Under the pieces are notes generated by a model. It was not told the DNA's origin and did no database searches. It saw only the letters and a program-made list of their open reading frames with translations. The position numbers were made by a program, and so were the translations under genes. Shown piece by piece: positions 1 to 8,408 of a DNA stretch of 64,000 nucleotides. The stretch is taken from positions 11,396 through 75,395 of the forward strand of contig CAVFXS010000019.1 of NCBI GenBank assembly GCA_963626805.1, written 5' to 3'. This DNA comes from CAG-632 sp963626805. GTDB taxonomy: Bacteria > Bacillota > Clostridia > Lachnospirales > Lachnospiraceae. Position 1 is the stretch's first letter, and every line of letters starts with the position of its first letter.

Positions 1-49
1 CTTCCTAATGCTATCATATCTGACTCCTCTCATACTCCTTAATTATTGA

Positions 50-1156
50 TTATATCGTCGGTGCCTGAATCACACGATGTCCGGCTGCCTTGATCAGTCG
101 GTTCATGATCGCATCGCCCAGTCCGTCTCCTTCAAAGGATTCTGAATAAATGTAATCCACGCCTCTGGCATCAAACTCACGTAATGCACGATACAGGTTC
201 GATGAAATCATCAGTTCATCCTCCCGGTCTCCGATCACGATCACCTCATCTGCCTCATATGCAGATGCATTTCTTCTGGTTGCCAGAACACCTACCTTGC
301 AGCCCACTGCCTGACGTTCCTTTACCATACGGTTAATGCAACGGATAATACCATTGGCAGAGCTTCCTTCTACAATGTACATAATGCCCTTTGGTGCATA
401 ATGTGTATACTTCATGCCCGGTGCCTTCGGCCGGATATTTAACGAAGTACTCTCAAGTCCCGGATCCACCTGAACCGTTCCCACAACCTCTTCCAGCATA
501 TCCTTGGTGATATAACCAGGTCTTAAAATCGTCGGAATCTCGGTTGTCATATCTATAATGGTTGACTCGATTCCATAATGGCATGCACCGCCATCCAGGA
601 TCATATCAATCTTGCCATCCAGATCTTCCTTTACATGTGCCGCATCTGTCGGGCTTGGTCTGCCGGAAGTATTCGCACTTGGTGCTGCCAGCATGATTCC
701 CGAACGTCTTATCAGCTCATATGCAACATGATGGGACGGCATACGCACAGCAACTGTTTCCAGTCCTCCGGTCGTCGTGGAGGGAACCAGATCGGTCTTA
801 TTAAAGATCATGGTCATCGGACCCGGCCAGAACACATCCATCAGCTTATAAGCTGCATCCGGAATATCCTTTGCGATCTTCTTCAGATCCTCTTCATTTG
901 CAATATGAACGATCAGCGGATTATCCGACGGTCTGCCCTTCGCCTCATAAATCTTCCTTGCCGCATCCGGATTCAGTGCATCTCCTGCCAGTCCATATAC
1001 GGTCTCTGTCGGAATCGCTACCAGCCCACCTTTTTTCAATATTTCTGTTGCAGCATCCAGCGCCGCATTGGGTTCATTGCCTGCAATATGACTGTCAACT
1101 TTTTCAATTATCGTATCCATGTCTTTCTTTCGCACTCCATCAAAAATATTATTCAC
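50..1156 (-). CDS. sua5: L-threonylcarbamoyladenylate synthase, Sua5 type
   Basis: Makes threonylcarbamoyl-AMP from threonine, bicarbonate and ATP for the t6A37 modification of ANN-decoding tRNAs in the cytoplasm. The first ~230 residues are a YrdC domain with the motif GGLVAIPTETVYGLAG near residue 43 and a conserved APSANTSGRPSPT segment. About 120 further residues (APGMKYTHYAPKG onward) form the C-terminal Sua5 domain, so this is the long form rather than TsaC. The longest frame starts with GTG at 1156; an ATG at 1120 (MDTIIEK) is an equally credible start because neither has an ideally spaced Shine-Dalgarno. Divergent from cwlD. Family assignment is secure; only the start is uncertain. 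Confidence 0.93.
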   Translation of the reverse strand: MNNIFDGVRKKDMDTIIEKVDSHIAGNEPNAALDAATEILKKGGLVAIPTETVYGLAGDALNPDAARKIYEAKGRPSDNPLIVHIANEEDLKKIAKDIPDAAYKLMDVFWPGPMTMIFNKTDLVPSTTTGGLETVAVRMPSHHVAYELIRRSGIMLAAPSANTSGRPSPTDAAHVKEDLDGKIDMILDGGACHYGIESTIIDMTTEIPTILRPGYITKDMLEEVVGTVQVDPGLESTSLNIRPKAPGMKYTHYAPKGIMYIVEGSSANGIIRCINRMVKERQAVGCKVGVLATRRNASAYEADEVIVIGDREDELMISSNLYRALREFDARGVDYIYSESFEGDGLGDAIMNRLIKAAGHRVIQAPTI

Positions 1157-1263
1157 CTATCGGAGCATTTCATCCTCAAACAATGTCGCTGATACGTGCA
1201 TTAAAATTATACCACAAGAATATACTATAACGACAGATTTTTTATAAAATTATTGAGGCAAAT

Positions 1264-2007
1264 ATGAAAAAATATCACCTGCCCGCACTTTTGACCGTAT
1301 TTCTTCTGCTGTTACCGGCAATCTGCCTGCATTTCCCTCTGAAACAGGTTCTGCAGACATCCCGGGAAACAGCGGTCGTGGTCATAGATGTCGGTCACGG
1401 CGGTTTTGACCCCGGTAAGATCTCTGTTGACGGCACACCGGAAAAGGATATTAACCTTGCAATCGCCCTTCGACTTCAGGAATATCTGACTGCCGCAGAC
1501 TGTCAGGTCTATCTGACCCGTGAAACCGATTGCAGCCTGTCCGATTCTGATGCCTCCAATAAAAAACAGTCTGATATGAAAAACCGGGCAGCCTTTATAG
1601 AACAACTCCAACCGGACCTTATGATCAGTATTCATCAGAACAGCTTCCCTTCTCAGACGGAATATGGTGCTCAGACATTTTATTATCATACCTCTGACAG
1701 CAGCAATCAGCTGGCCGGTACGATTCAGACCTCTCTGATTGAAACTGTTAACCCTGAGAATCATCGGCAGGAGAAGTCCAATGATTCTTACTATATGTTA
1801 AAAAATGTCAGCTGTCCCGCCGCGATCGTGGAATGTGGCTTCCTATCCAATCCAACGGAGGCGGCTCTGTTAAATACGGAATCCTATCAGGATCTGATCG
1901 CCTATGCGATCGCCCGCGGAGTACGAATCTTTTTAAACACGGCAGACACCAATGGGACGGTGTCCGCCGGTCATCGCCAATCTGTATGCATGACCTGTTG
2001 CTCTTAA
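1264..2007 (+). CDS. cwlD: N-acetylmuramoyl-L-alanine amidase, CwlD-like
   Basis: Amidase_3 family zinc amidase that cuts the bond between MurNAc and the stem peptide. An N-terminal hydrophobic segment (residues 6-22) exports or anchors it. Zinc and catalytic residues are visible: His in DVGHGG, Glu in PEKDINLA, His in SIHQNS and Glu in VECGFLSN. In Bacillus and Clostridium, CwlD acts with the deacetylase PdaA to make the muramic-delta-lactam of spore cortex, and a PdaA-like gene lies at 30575-31603, which supports the cortex role. The ~20 residues after the catalytic domain, ending in MTCCS, are a non-conserved tail. Could also be a general autolysin of the same family. Confidence 0.85.
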   Translation: MKKYHLPALLTVFLLLLPAICLHFPLKQVLQTSRETAVVVIDVGHGGFDPGKISVDGTPEKDINLAIALRLQEYLTAADCQVYLTRETDCSLSDSDASNKKQSDMKNRAAFIEQLQPDLMISIHQNSFPSQTEYGAQTFYYHTSDSSNQLAGTIQTSLIETVNPENHRQEKSNDSYYMLKNVSCPAAIVECGFLSNPTEAALLNTESYQDLIAYAIARGVRIFLNTADTNGTVSAGHRQSVCMTCCS

Positions 2008-2445
2008 CATAATTTATGTGTGATATTACGATTTATGCAGGCTTTTCTTCCATGATATATATCAGGATACATATCAGATTGTCTCTGCTGCTATTTAACT
2101 GTGTCTATTGATATTTTACCGGTCTGTCACCCCCCTGTCTGCAACCAGCGCCCGGATCCTTATACCGGCATGTATGAAGATCCCGACGGGACAAGCAGAT
2201 CCCCGGCTCACCGTCCTGTGTAAAGATGCAAAGACCTTTTACCTGTTTCAAAATGCTGCGAGACATCGTTTCAGGTTCCTCCCCTTTTCCATTACAACCG
2301 GACGTCCTGCCGAATGGCATTACTTATCCTTTCTTATGGTGTTTATAATTTGAAATCTGAGATAATACGAATAAGAAAAAAAGAAATCTATACAGAAAAC
2401 AGATTCTTAGATTGATTATCTCTAAAGAAGATTATAAATTATTTT
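2008..2445. other. Gene-poor stretch with a GC-rich island
   Basis: No gene is recognised between cwlD and mecA. Positions 2105-2320 are much richer in GC than the AT-rich flanks (2330-2600). They carry short inverted repeats, e.g. ACCTG near 2240 pairing with CAGGT near 2276, and TGCC-GAAT-GGCA near 2310. A 71-codon minus-strand frame (2105-2320) has a passable AAGGAT ribosome site but a composition unlike a normal protein (many Gly, Arg and Cys). I cannot say whether this is a small ORF, a structured RNA or a gene remnant. Confidence 0.35.
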
Positions 2446-2474
2446 TTGACACAGTTCAAGGAAATTTTTATATT
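2446..2474 (+). promoter_or_regulatory. Predicted sigma-A promoter for mecA
   Basis: TTGACA (2446-2451), a 17-bp spacer and TATATT (2469-2474). It would give a leader of roughly 120 nt in front of mecA. Confidence 0.6.
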
Positions 2475-2601
2475 TTTTTATAATTTTTACATATTTGCCG
2501 TATAAATCCTCTTTACTTATGAGCATTTTGTGTTAAACTAATAATACACCTATGGACAAAAGCATTGTGGAACCATATATAACGAAAAGGAGATGATTCC
2601 T

Positions 2602-3396
2602 ATGAAAATAGAAAAATTAAATGAGAATCAAATTCGTTGTACTTTAAGCAAGGCAGATTTGGAAGATCACCATATTCGTCTGACCGAGCTGGCATATGGC
2701 ACAGACCGGGCAAAGGCTCTGTTCCGTGACATGATGCAAAAGGCTTCTGACGATGTTGGTTTTGAAGTTGGCGATATTCCGTTAATGATAGAAGCAATTC
2801 CCGTAAATCCGGATTGCCTGATTTTAATTGTAACCAAGGTTGAAGATCCGGAAGAACTGGATACCCGTTTTTCCAAATTTACAAAACCTGCTCCGGATGA
2901 TGATTATGATGACAGAGAAGACGATGACTTTTATGACGGCACAAATGATGATTCGGATTCAGAGACCATCTTTGATGTCTTAGACAATATAGTAGAGAAC
3001 CTTGAGGCTGTAAGAAAAGGTGCTGCCGACATCAGATCTGCCACTCCTGCTGCTTCCACAGATTCATCCGAATCTGCGGAGGATTCACGGAAGTCAAATC
3101 ATGATGTATATCGTATATTTGTATTTCCTACATTGGACAGTATCACCATGGCGGCCGGTCAGCTGAACGGTTTCTATAACGGAGAGAACTCCTTATTTAA
3201 GAATCCTTCCGACTCCAGATACTATCTGATTCTGAATCGTTCGGAACATACATCTGATGAGTTTAACATGGTATGTAATACCCTCTGTGAATTCGGCAGT
3301 AAGATAAAGACTTCCTGTGCGATGCCTTATCACATGTCAGAGCATTTTCAATTAATCATTCAGGCGAATGCTTTACAGACATTAGGTGTATTATAA
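2602..3396 (+). CDS. mecA: Adaptor protein MecA
   Basis: Adaptor that delivers substrates to the ClpC ATPase of the ClpCP protease; in Bacillus it targets ComK. The N-terminal target-binding domain (residues 1-75, MKIEKLNENQIRCTLSKADL) is joined by a very acidic Asp-rich linker (about 94-125) and a Ser/Ala-rich stretch to the C-terminal ClpC-binding domain (about 165-264). The start at 2602 is chosen because AAGGAG ends 9 nt upstream; an in-frame ATG at 2593 overlaps that ribosome site. Length fits the family. It has its own promoter and ends in a strong terminator shared with convergent tkt. Confidence 0.88.
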   Translation: MKIEKLNENQIRCTLSKADLEDHHIRLTELAYGTDRAKALFRDMMQKASDDVGFEVGDIPLMIEAIPVNPDCLILIVTKVEDPEELDTRFSKFTKPAPDDDYDDREDDDFYDGTNDDSDSETIFDVLDNIVENLEAVRKGAADIRSATPAASTDSSESAEDSRKSNHDVYRIFVFPTLDSITMAAGQLNGFYNGENSLFKNPSDSRYYLILNRSEHTSDEFNMVCNTLCEFGSKIKTSCAMPYHMSEHFQLIIQANALQTLGVL

Positions 3397-3421
3397 TCAT
3401 CTGCTGATGATTTTATAAAAG

Positions 3422-3464
3422 ACAGAAGCCGTTCAGTATGAGCTTTCATCTGAACGGCTTCTGT
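3422..3464. terminator. Bidirectional terminator between mecA and tkt
   Basis: A perfect 15-bp stem (ACAGAAGCCGTTCAG and its complement) with a 13-nt loop is flanked by T-rich sequence on the plus side and A-rich sequence on the other. It serves both convergent genes. Confidence 0.9.
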
Positions 3465-3522
3465 TTTGATTTTATTTCTTATTTTCTGTTGGCTTTTCTC
3501 TCTGTCTTCGGGCAAACAGTCT

Positions 3523-5508
3523 TTACTGTAATGTCTTCTTAACAGCAGCTACAACTGCCTCTGTTGTGATTCCGAAATGCTCAAACAACAGATTACCCGG
3601 TGCGGAAGCACCAAAGCTCTTCATGGATACGATTTCTCCGTCAAGCCCAGTATATTTATCCCATCCGAATCCGGATAATGCTTCTACCGCAACACGTGCC
3701 CGGACCTTCTTAGGCAAGATCTCTTCCTTGTATTCCTGTGTCTGCTGTTCAAATACATCCATAGATGGCATGCTGACTACCCGGACATCTACACCTTCTT
3801 CTGCCAGAAGCTTCTTTGCCTCGATACCAAGCTGAACTTCGGAACCGCTCGCAACTATGATTGCATCCGGTGTTTCTTTTGTCTCTCTTGCTACTACATA
3901 GCCACCCTTTAAGGCCTCTTTGCTGGAACCCTCTAACTGTGGAAGATTCTGTCTGGATAATACCAGTGCTGTCGGTGTCTTCTCTGAGGTTGCTGCATAA
4001 TACCAGGCTGCTGCTGTCTCGGTAGCATCTGCCGGACGATATACGGTAAAGTTCGGCATTGCACGGAACATTGCCAGCTGCTCGATCGGTTCATGGGTCG
4101 GTCCGTCTTCACCGACACCGATACTGTCATGGGTCAGTACATAAGTAAGCGGTACTCCCATTAATGCAGACAGACGTGCCATTGGCTTCACATAATCACT
4201 GAATACAAAGAATGTGGATACAAACGGACGTAATCCGCCATGGAGTGCAATACCGTTTCCAATTGCTGCCATTGCCAGCTCGCGGATACCGAAATGAATG
4301 TTATTTCCGGTCGGATTTTCCTTTGAATAATCTCCCATATCTGCCATATAGGTCTTTGTAGACGGCGCCAGATCTGCTGCTCCGCCAAACATATTCGGAA
4401 GCTCCTGCTTCATAATATTGATCAGCTTACCGGACAGACTTCTGGTTGCCTCTGCCTTCTCCGGAACCTTCCAAAATTTCTCATTGTCCATAAGCTTTTC
4501 AGCCTGCTTCTTATCATGATAGGTATCCCAGAGTTTCTTCATCTCCGGATACTTCTGTGCATACTCCGCAAACATTGCGTTCCATGCATCTTCTTCTTTT
4601 GCGTTTTCTTCTGCAATCGCCTTGCAGTTGTCATATACATCCTGTGGAATTACGAAGCTCTCTTCGATATCCCAGCCCAGATTCTTACGAAGTGCTGCTA
4701 CATTCTCTACACCCAATGGCTCTCCATGTGCAGCTGCCTTGCCTTCCTTTGCCGGACAGCCAAAGCCGATCTTCGTCTTTACTTCGATCATGGTCGGTCT
4801 GGTGGTATCTGCCTTTGCTTCTTCAATTGCCTTGCTGATCTCTTCCAGATCATTTCCATCCTTTACCAACAAAGTCTGGAATCCGAATGCCCGGAACCGC
4901 TCCTGTACATTCTCGCGGAATGCAATATTGGTATCTCCTTCAATCGAAATGTTGTTGGAATCATATAATACGATCAGTTTGTCAAGACCCAGGGAACCTG
5001 CCAGTGAGAACGCCTCGTAGGAGATTCCTTCCATCATACAGCCGTCACCACCGAGCACGAATGTATAGTGATCAACGACCGGGTATCCTTCTTTATTAAA
5101 TATAGCAGCCAGATGGTTCTCTGCCATCGCCATACCAACTGCCATTGCCATACCGGCCCCCAGCGGTCCGGTTGTCGCTTCTACTCCAATCGTATGACCA
5201 TACTCCGGATGTCCCGGCGTCTTAGAACCCAGCTGTCTGAAGCTCTTCATATCATCTATTGTCAGTCCATATCCAAATAAATGAAGAAGCGAATATAATA
5301 ATGCGGATCCGTGTCCACCGGACAGAATAAAGCGATCTCTGTTCTCCCAATTGGGATCTGCAGGATTATGCTTCATATGCTTTGCCCATAACTCGTATGC
5401 CATCGCAGCTGATCCTAACGGAAGTCCCGGATGTCCGGAATTCGCTTTTTGAATCGCATCTGCTGACAGAACCCGAATCGCATTTACAGATTTCATATCA
5501 ATATTCAT
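3523..5508 (-). CDS. tkt: Transketolase
   Basis: Thiamine-diphosphate enzyme of the non-oxidative pentose phosphate pathway; it moves two-carbon units between ketoses and aldoses. Full length at 661 residues. The TPP-binding motif GDGCMMEG starts near residue 150 and ends with SNNISIEG. The pyrimidine domain (HDSIGVGEDGPTHEPIEQL) and C-terminal transketolase domain are present. AAAGGAGG stands 10 nt before the ATG. It has its own promoter (5554-5582) and appears monocistronic. Confidence 0.97.
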   Translation of the reverse strand: MNIDMKSVNAIRVLSADAIQKANSGHPGLPLGSAAMAYELWAKHMKHNPADPNWENRDRFILSGGHGSALLYSLLHLFGYGLTIDDMKSFRQLGSKTPGHPEYGHTIGVEATTGPLGAGMAMAVGMAMAENHLAAIFNKEGYPVVDHYTFVLGGDGCMMEGISYEAFSLAGSLGLDKLIVLYDSNNISIEGDTNIAFRENVQERFRAFGFQTLLVKDGNDLEEISKAIEEAKADTTRPTMIEVKTKIGFGCPAKEGKAAAHGEPLGVENVAALRKNLGWDIEESFVIPQDVYDNCKAIAEENAKEEDAWNAMFAEYAQKYPEMKKLWDTYHDKKQAEKLMDNEKFWKVPEKAEATRSLSGKLINIMKQELPNMFGGAADLAPSTKTYMADMGDYSKENPTGNNIHFGIRELAMAAIGNGIALHGGLRPFVSTFFVFSDYVKPMARLSALMGVPLTYVLTHDSIGVGEDGPTHEPIEQLAMFRAMPNFTVYRPADATETAAAWYYAATSEKTPTALVLSRQNLPQLEGSSKEALKGGYVVARETKETPDAIIVASGSEVQLGIEAKKLLAEEGVDVRVVSMPSMDVFEQQTQEYKEEILPKKVRARVAVEALSGFGWDKYTGLDGEIVSMKSFGASAPGNLLFEHFGITTEAVVAAVKKTLQ

Positions 5509-5553
5509 TGCAAGGTATCCTCCTTTGTCTTATACAAACCATACCAATTTGAT

Positions 5554-5582
5554 ATTCTAGCATCATTTGCTGCAGATAGCAA
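5554..5582 (-). promoter_or_regulatory. Predicted promoter of tkt
   Basis: On the minus strand: TTGCTA (5577-5582), 17-bp spacer, TAGAAT (5554-5559), about 45 nt before the tkt start. Confidence 0.5.
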
Positions 5583-5600
5583 GTAGCTGCTGTAGAAAAG

Positions 5601-5641
5601 AAGAACAGAGCCACGGAACGCTCGCCGTATGCTCTGTTCTT
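5601..5641 (-). terminator. Terminator downstream of the 81-residue membrane protein gene
   Basis: An 11-bp perfect stem (AAGAACAGAGC with its complement) is followed on the minus strand by a short CTTTTC tract. It separates the small gene from the tkt promoter. Confidence 0.7.
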
Positions 5642-5677
5642 CCAATTCTTTTCTCAGCTGTTAAATCAAACTGTACA

Positions 5678-5923
5678 TTAAATGACCTTAAAATAACTCA
5701 GGGCTGCCACCACTGCTACAACCACAAAGAGGATGATCAACAGGATCATCAGAACATTTCCCACCTTAGACTCTGTTTTGGATTTATCTATCTGCTCGTA
5801 ATTATATGCAGTATTATAAGTGCTGGAGACTGCTCCGCCTTTCAATACGGACGTCATGCCTTTCTTCCCCGAAGCACCCGTTTTTCCCTGATTCAGCCCT
5901 TCGTTGTTCTGTTCCTCTCCCAT
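5678..5923 (-). CDS. Small tail-anchored membrane protein, unknown function
   Basis: 81 residues beginning MGEEQNNEG. The start at 5923 is preferred over an upstream in-frame ATG at 5989 because GAGG sits 8 nt before it. The first ~50 residues are polar, Gly- and Asn-rich; residues ~57-78 form one hydrophobic helix (VLMILLIILFVVVAVVAAL) and only a few residues follow, so the bulk should face the cytoplasm. I do not recognise the family. It lies downstream of the DUF1858 gene on the same strand and has its own terminator. Confidence 0.6.
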   Translation of the reverse strand: MGEEQNNEGLNQGKTGASGKKGMTSVLKGGAVSSTYNTAYNYEQIDKSKTESKVGNVLMILLIILFVVVAVVAALSYFKVI

Positions 5924-6016
5924 ATTGTAATCCTCACTTTCCTGCCTGATCCAATCCCAATCATACCGTTCATCCAGTACCAGAATCATACCATAAACAG
6001 GACAAAATCACAAGAT

Positions 6017-6229
6017 TTATGCTTCCTTTTTAGCCAGATATTCGTTAATTTCTGTAATAACTTCATCTACATTCATGCCATGAACCATGCATGCTTCCTC
6101 CAAAGGTTCACCCTGAGATGCAGGGCATCCGATGCAGTGCATACCTGCCGCCATCAGAATTGCGGCATTACCCGGATCAATTGCTAAAATATCTGCGATA
6201 ATCATATCCTTTGTTACTACCTGTGCCAT
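6017..6229 (-). CDS. DUF1858 domain protein (CxxC redox domain)
   Basis: A 70-residue stand-alone DUF1858 domain of the type found at the N-terminus of ScdA and with hybrid-cluster proteins. It starts MAQVVTKDMIIADILAIDPG and has the conserved C-I-G-C motif at residues 32-35, expected to form a redox disulfide or bind a metal. A strong AAAGGAGG precedes the ATG by 7 nt. The physiological partner is not evident from the neighbours. Confidence 0.85.
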   Translation of the reverse strand: MAQVVTKDMIIADILAIDPGNAAILMAAGMHCIGCPASQGEPLEEACMVHGMNVDEVITEINEYLAKKEA

Positions 6230-6355
6230 TATAAGTCCTCCTTTAGACGCTGTGATCTGCGTAGTTTCATAATAAATCTCTGTCTGTGCCTTTCATATTT
6301 CGACACATATTCATAATATAATACACGACTGCAAAGAACGCAAGCGTTTTCACCT

Positions 6356-7123
6356 TTAGAGATTCCCGCATATCAGTTCTTTTACGATTGCGAAAAATTC
6401 CCTGGTATAATTCGTCGGTATCAGCCACCATACAGACCTTGCCGGATTGCCAGAAATATGCTGATATCCGCATTTTTTCGCCAGCCGGAGTGCCCGGAAC
6501 AGATGAAAATCCGTGGTGGTCAGTACCACCGTATCCTGCTCCGGATCCAGCAGCTTCGCAGAATTCATCAGATTTTCCTTTGTATTCACCGACGTCTCTT
6601 CTATCAGAATTCGATCCGGTGCGATCCCTTTACGGACCAGCTCCTGATATATGCACTGTGCTTCCGATATATCCTCATCATTTCCTTTTCCGCCGCTTGC
6701 AACTACCATTGTTCCCGGATTCTCTTTTAAATATTCTGCCGCCGCTTCAATCCGGTATCCCAGGATCAACGAAGGGCGGGTTCCATTAACCTTCGCACCG
6801 AGGACGATCAGATAATCCGCCTGCTGCTCCGGCCGTCCCTGACCGGCATGAATGATAATTGTTTCTACCAGAATAAACAGAAAAAAGCTGATCCCGACCA
6901 GAATTTCCACCGGTATCGTCACCCATTTAGGCGGAATCCGCTTACGCACTGCATAATGTCTCACCAGAAGGATCAGCCCTGCACACACAAGAGCAATCCC
7001 AAGCCATGCATAATTAAATTTATTGGAAAATCCAAGCCTTGTGATCAAAAATATAAAATATGCCAGACTCACGCCTCCGATCGTTCCCAGAAGCATGACC
7101 CAGAATCTGTAAACCTTATTCAT
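6356..7123 (-). CDS. YdcF/SanA-like DUF218 membrane protein
   Basis: About 255 residues. The N-terminal third has three hydrophobic segments (roughly residues 5-27, 34-52, 62-85), followed by a DUF218 domain (from about 95) with the hallmark LIVLGAKVNGTRPSLILGYR and VASGGKGNDE motifs, then a Glu-rich helix and VVLTTTDFHLFRA. DUF218 proteins (SanA, YdcF, ElyC) are linked to envelope integrity and vancomycin sensitivity in enterobacteria; the chemistry is unknown. The start at 7123 (MNKVYRF) is chosen for its GGAGG; an ATG nine codons upstream has none. Confidence 0.82.
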   Translation of the reverse strand: MNKVYRFWVMLLGTIGGVSLAYFIFLITRLGFSNKFNYAWLGIALVCAGLILLVRHYAVRKRIPPKWVTIPVEILVGISFFLFILVETIIIHAGQGRPEQQADYLIVLGAKVNGTRPSLILGYRIEAAAEYLKENPGTMVVASGGKGNDEDISEAQCIYQELVRKGIAPDRILIEETSVNTKENLMNSAKLLDPEQDTVVLTTTDFHLFRALRLAKKCGYQHISGNPARSVWWLIPTNYTREFFAIVKELICGNL

Positions 7124-7150
7124 ATGTCCTCCGCTTTTTATATAGTACAT

Positions 7151-7296
7151 TCTTATCTTATCCCAATATAATTTAAATAAAAAGAGTTGTTTCCGTTTTT
7201 TTCATTTTTTCTTATGATTTTTCATGCATTCTCTGTTCTTGCAAAGGTTTTGTCCTTATTCGTATTTTCTTCTCAATTTTCCTGAAAGTTCTACTT
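7151..7296. other. Short intergenic region between divergent genes
   Basis: AT-rich spacer between the DUF218 gene and the ferredoxin gene. Apart from the promoter listed separately I see no gene, hairpin or repeat. Confidence 0.5.
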
Positions 7297-7304
7297 GCTA
7301 TAAT
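7297..7304 (+). promoter_or_regulatory. Extended -10 promoter of the ferredoxin gene
   Basis: TGC-TATAAT extended -10 element (TATAAT at 7299-7304). The -35 region is poor. The start codon is about 60 nt downstream behind AAGGAGG. Confidence 0.5.
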
Positions 7305-7366
7305 ACATAAAATGGCTTAAAATCAAAGAGTAGATGATAAAATATTAAATAAGGAGGATATACATT

Positions 7367-7537
7367 ATGGCATTTGTAATTTCTGATGCTTGTTTATCAT
7401 GTGGTGCCTGTGCTGGTTCTTGTCCGGTAGGTGCTATTTCTGAGGGTGATGGACAGTTCGTTATCGATGCAGATACCTGTATCAGCTGTGGTTCTTGCGC
7501 TGGTTCCTGTCCGGCAGGAGCTATTTCAGAAGAATAA
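7367..7537 (+). CDS. 2[4Fe-4S] ferredoxin
   Basis: A 56-residue clostridial-type ferredoxin, a cytoplasmic low-potential electron carrier for pyruvate:ferredoxin oxidoreductase, hydrogenase and similar enzymes. Two CxxCxxC motifs are visible, each with a further Cys-Pro: SCGACAGSCPVG and SCGSCAGSCPAG, giving eight cysteines for two cubane clusters. The two halves are near-repeats of each other, the usual ancient duplication. AAGGAGG ends 9 nt before the ATG. It is monocistronic between an extended -10 promoter and a strong terminator. A longer antisense frame over it is not a gene. Confidence 0.95.
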   Translation: MAFVISDACLSCGACAGSCPVGAISEGDGQFVIDADTCISCGSCAGSCPAGAISEE

Positions 7538-7553
7538 TTCAAGCAATATAGCC

Positions 7554-7593
7554 TATAAAAAGAGGACCATACTTTTATGGTTCTCTTTTTATA
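7554..7593 (+). terminator. Ferredoxin terminator
   Basis: A 17-bp near-perfect stem (TATAAAAAGAGGACCAT paired with ATGGTTCTCTTTTTATA, one G-T) whose 3' arm carries the T-run. Confidence 0.88.
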
Positions 7594-7609
7594 AGAAAAG
7601 AGGGGTTAC

Positions 7610-8341
7610 ATGTTAACTGTATTAAAAATAATCGGCATCAGCATCGCAGCTGTCATTGTACTATACCTATTACTTCTGACAGTTGCCGCATTATTTGTCA
7701 ATCCGAAAAAAGAATATGCGACAAACAGCCGTTTTTATCGTTTTCTTTTAAATAGTTCTACTGCGACTGCCTTAAAGCTGATCCGCATCCGCCCTCATTG
7801 CAGCGGAATGGAGCAATTGCCGGAGACCGGTCGTTTTCTTCTGGTCTGTAACCATCGTTCCAATTATGATCCGATCGTTACCTGGCATGTCCTGCGCACA
7901 AGCGATCTCGCCTTTATATCCAAGGCGGACAATTTTAAGATCCCGATCTGGGGACGTCTGATCCGCAAGTGCTGCTTTATGGCGATTGATCGCGAAAATC
8001 CCCAAAAGGCATTTACAACCATTCAGAATGCCGCCCATCTGCTTCAGGCAGATGAATGTTCCGTTGCTGTTTATCCGGAAGGAACACGGAGTAAAAATCT
8101 GGAGCTTCTGCCATTTCATCATGGTGTATTCAAGATTGCCCAGAAGGCTCATGTTCCAATTGTCGTTATGACGATCTGCGGAACCGAATCCATATATAAA
8201 AACATTCCGTTTCACCATACGGACGTTTTCTTAAATATAATAACTACCATCTCTGCTGAGGATGTAAAGGCACAGAGAACCGGTGACCTGGAGCAGACGA
8301 TCCGGGAGCTTATGCTGGAAGATTTATCACACCCGATATGA
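7610..8341 (+). CDS. plsC: 1-acyl-sn-glycerol-3-phosphate acyltransferase
   Basis: Adds the second acyl chain to lysophosphatidate in phospholipid synthesis at the inner face of the membrane. A single N-terminal membrane helix (residues 4-28) precedes the acyltransferase domain. The catalytic motif NHRSNYDP (HX4D) is near residue 83 and the glycerol-phosphate-binding PEGTRS near residue 156. GAGGGG is 4 nt before the ATG. A lipid kinase gene follows 67 nt downstream, consistent with a small lipid operon. Confidence 0.92.
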   Translation: MLTVLKIIGISIAAVIVLYLLLLTVAALFVNPKKEYATNSRFYRFLLNSSTATALKLIRIRPHCSGMEQLPETGRFLLVCNHRSNYDPIVTWHVLRTSDLAFISKADNFKIPIWGRLIRKCCFMAIDRENPQKAFTTIQNAAHLLQADECSVAVYPEGTRSKNLELLPFHHGVFKIAQKAHVPIVVMTICGTESIYKNIPFHHTDVFLNIITTISAEDVKAQRTGDLEQTIRELMLEDLSHPI

Positions 8342-8408
8342 TGCAGCACATCCGCTTAATGCACCATATCCCTTATGCACCATAGCGAAATACACAAAGG
8401 AGGTACTT

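Noticed and set aside
578..1230. Plus-strand frames of 119 and 204 codons over sua5
   Set aside because: They are antisense to a well-conserved gene, have no ribosome sites and odd compositions.
2108..2353. 81-codon plus-strand frame before mecA
   Set aside because: No ribosome site and no recognisable protein features; the region is described as a GC-rich island instead.
7345..7542. 65-codon minus-strand frame with repeated APTGQEPAQ motif
   Set aside because: It is the antisense of the ferredoxin gene; its repeats mirror the two ferredoxin halves.
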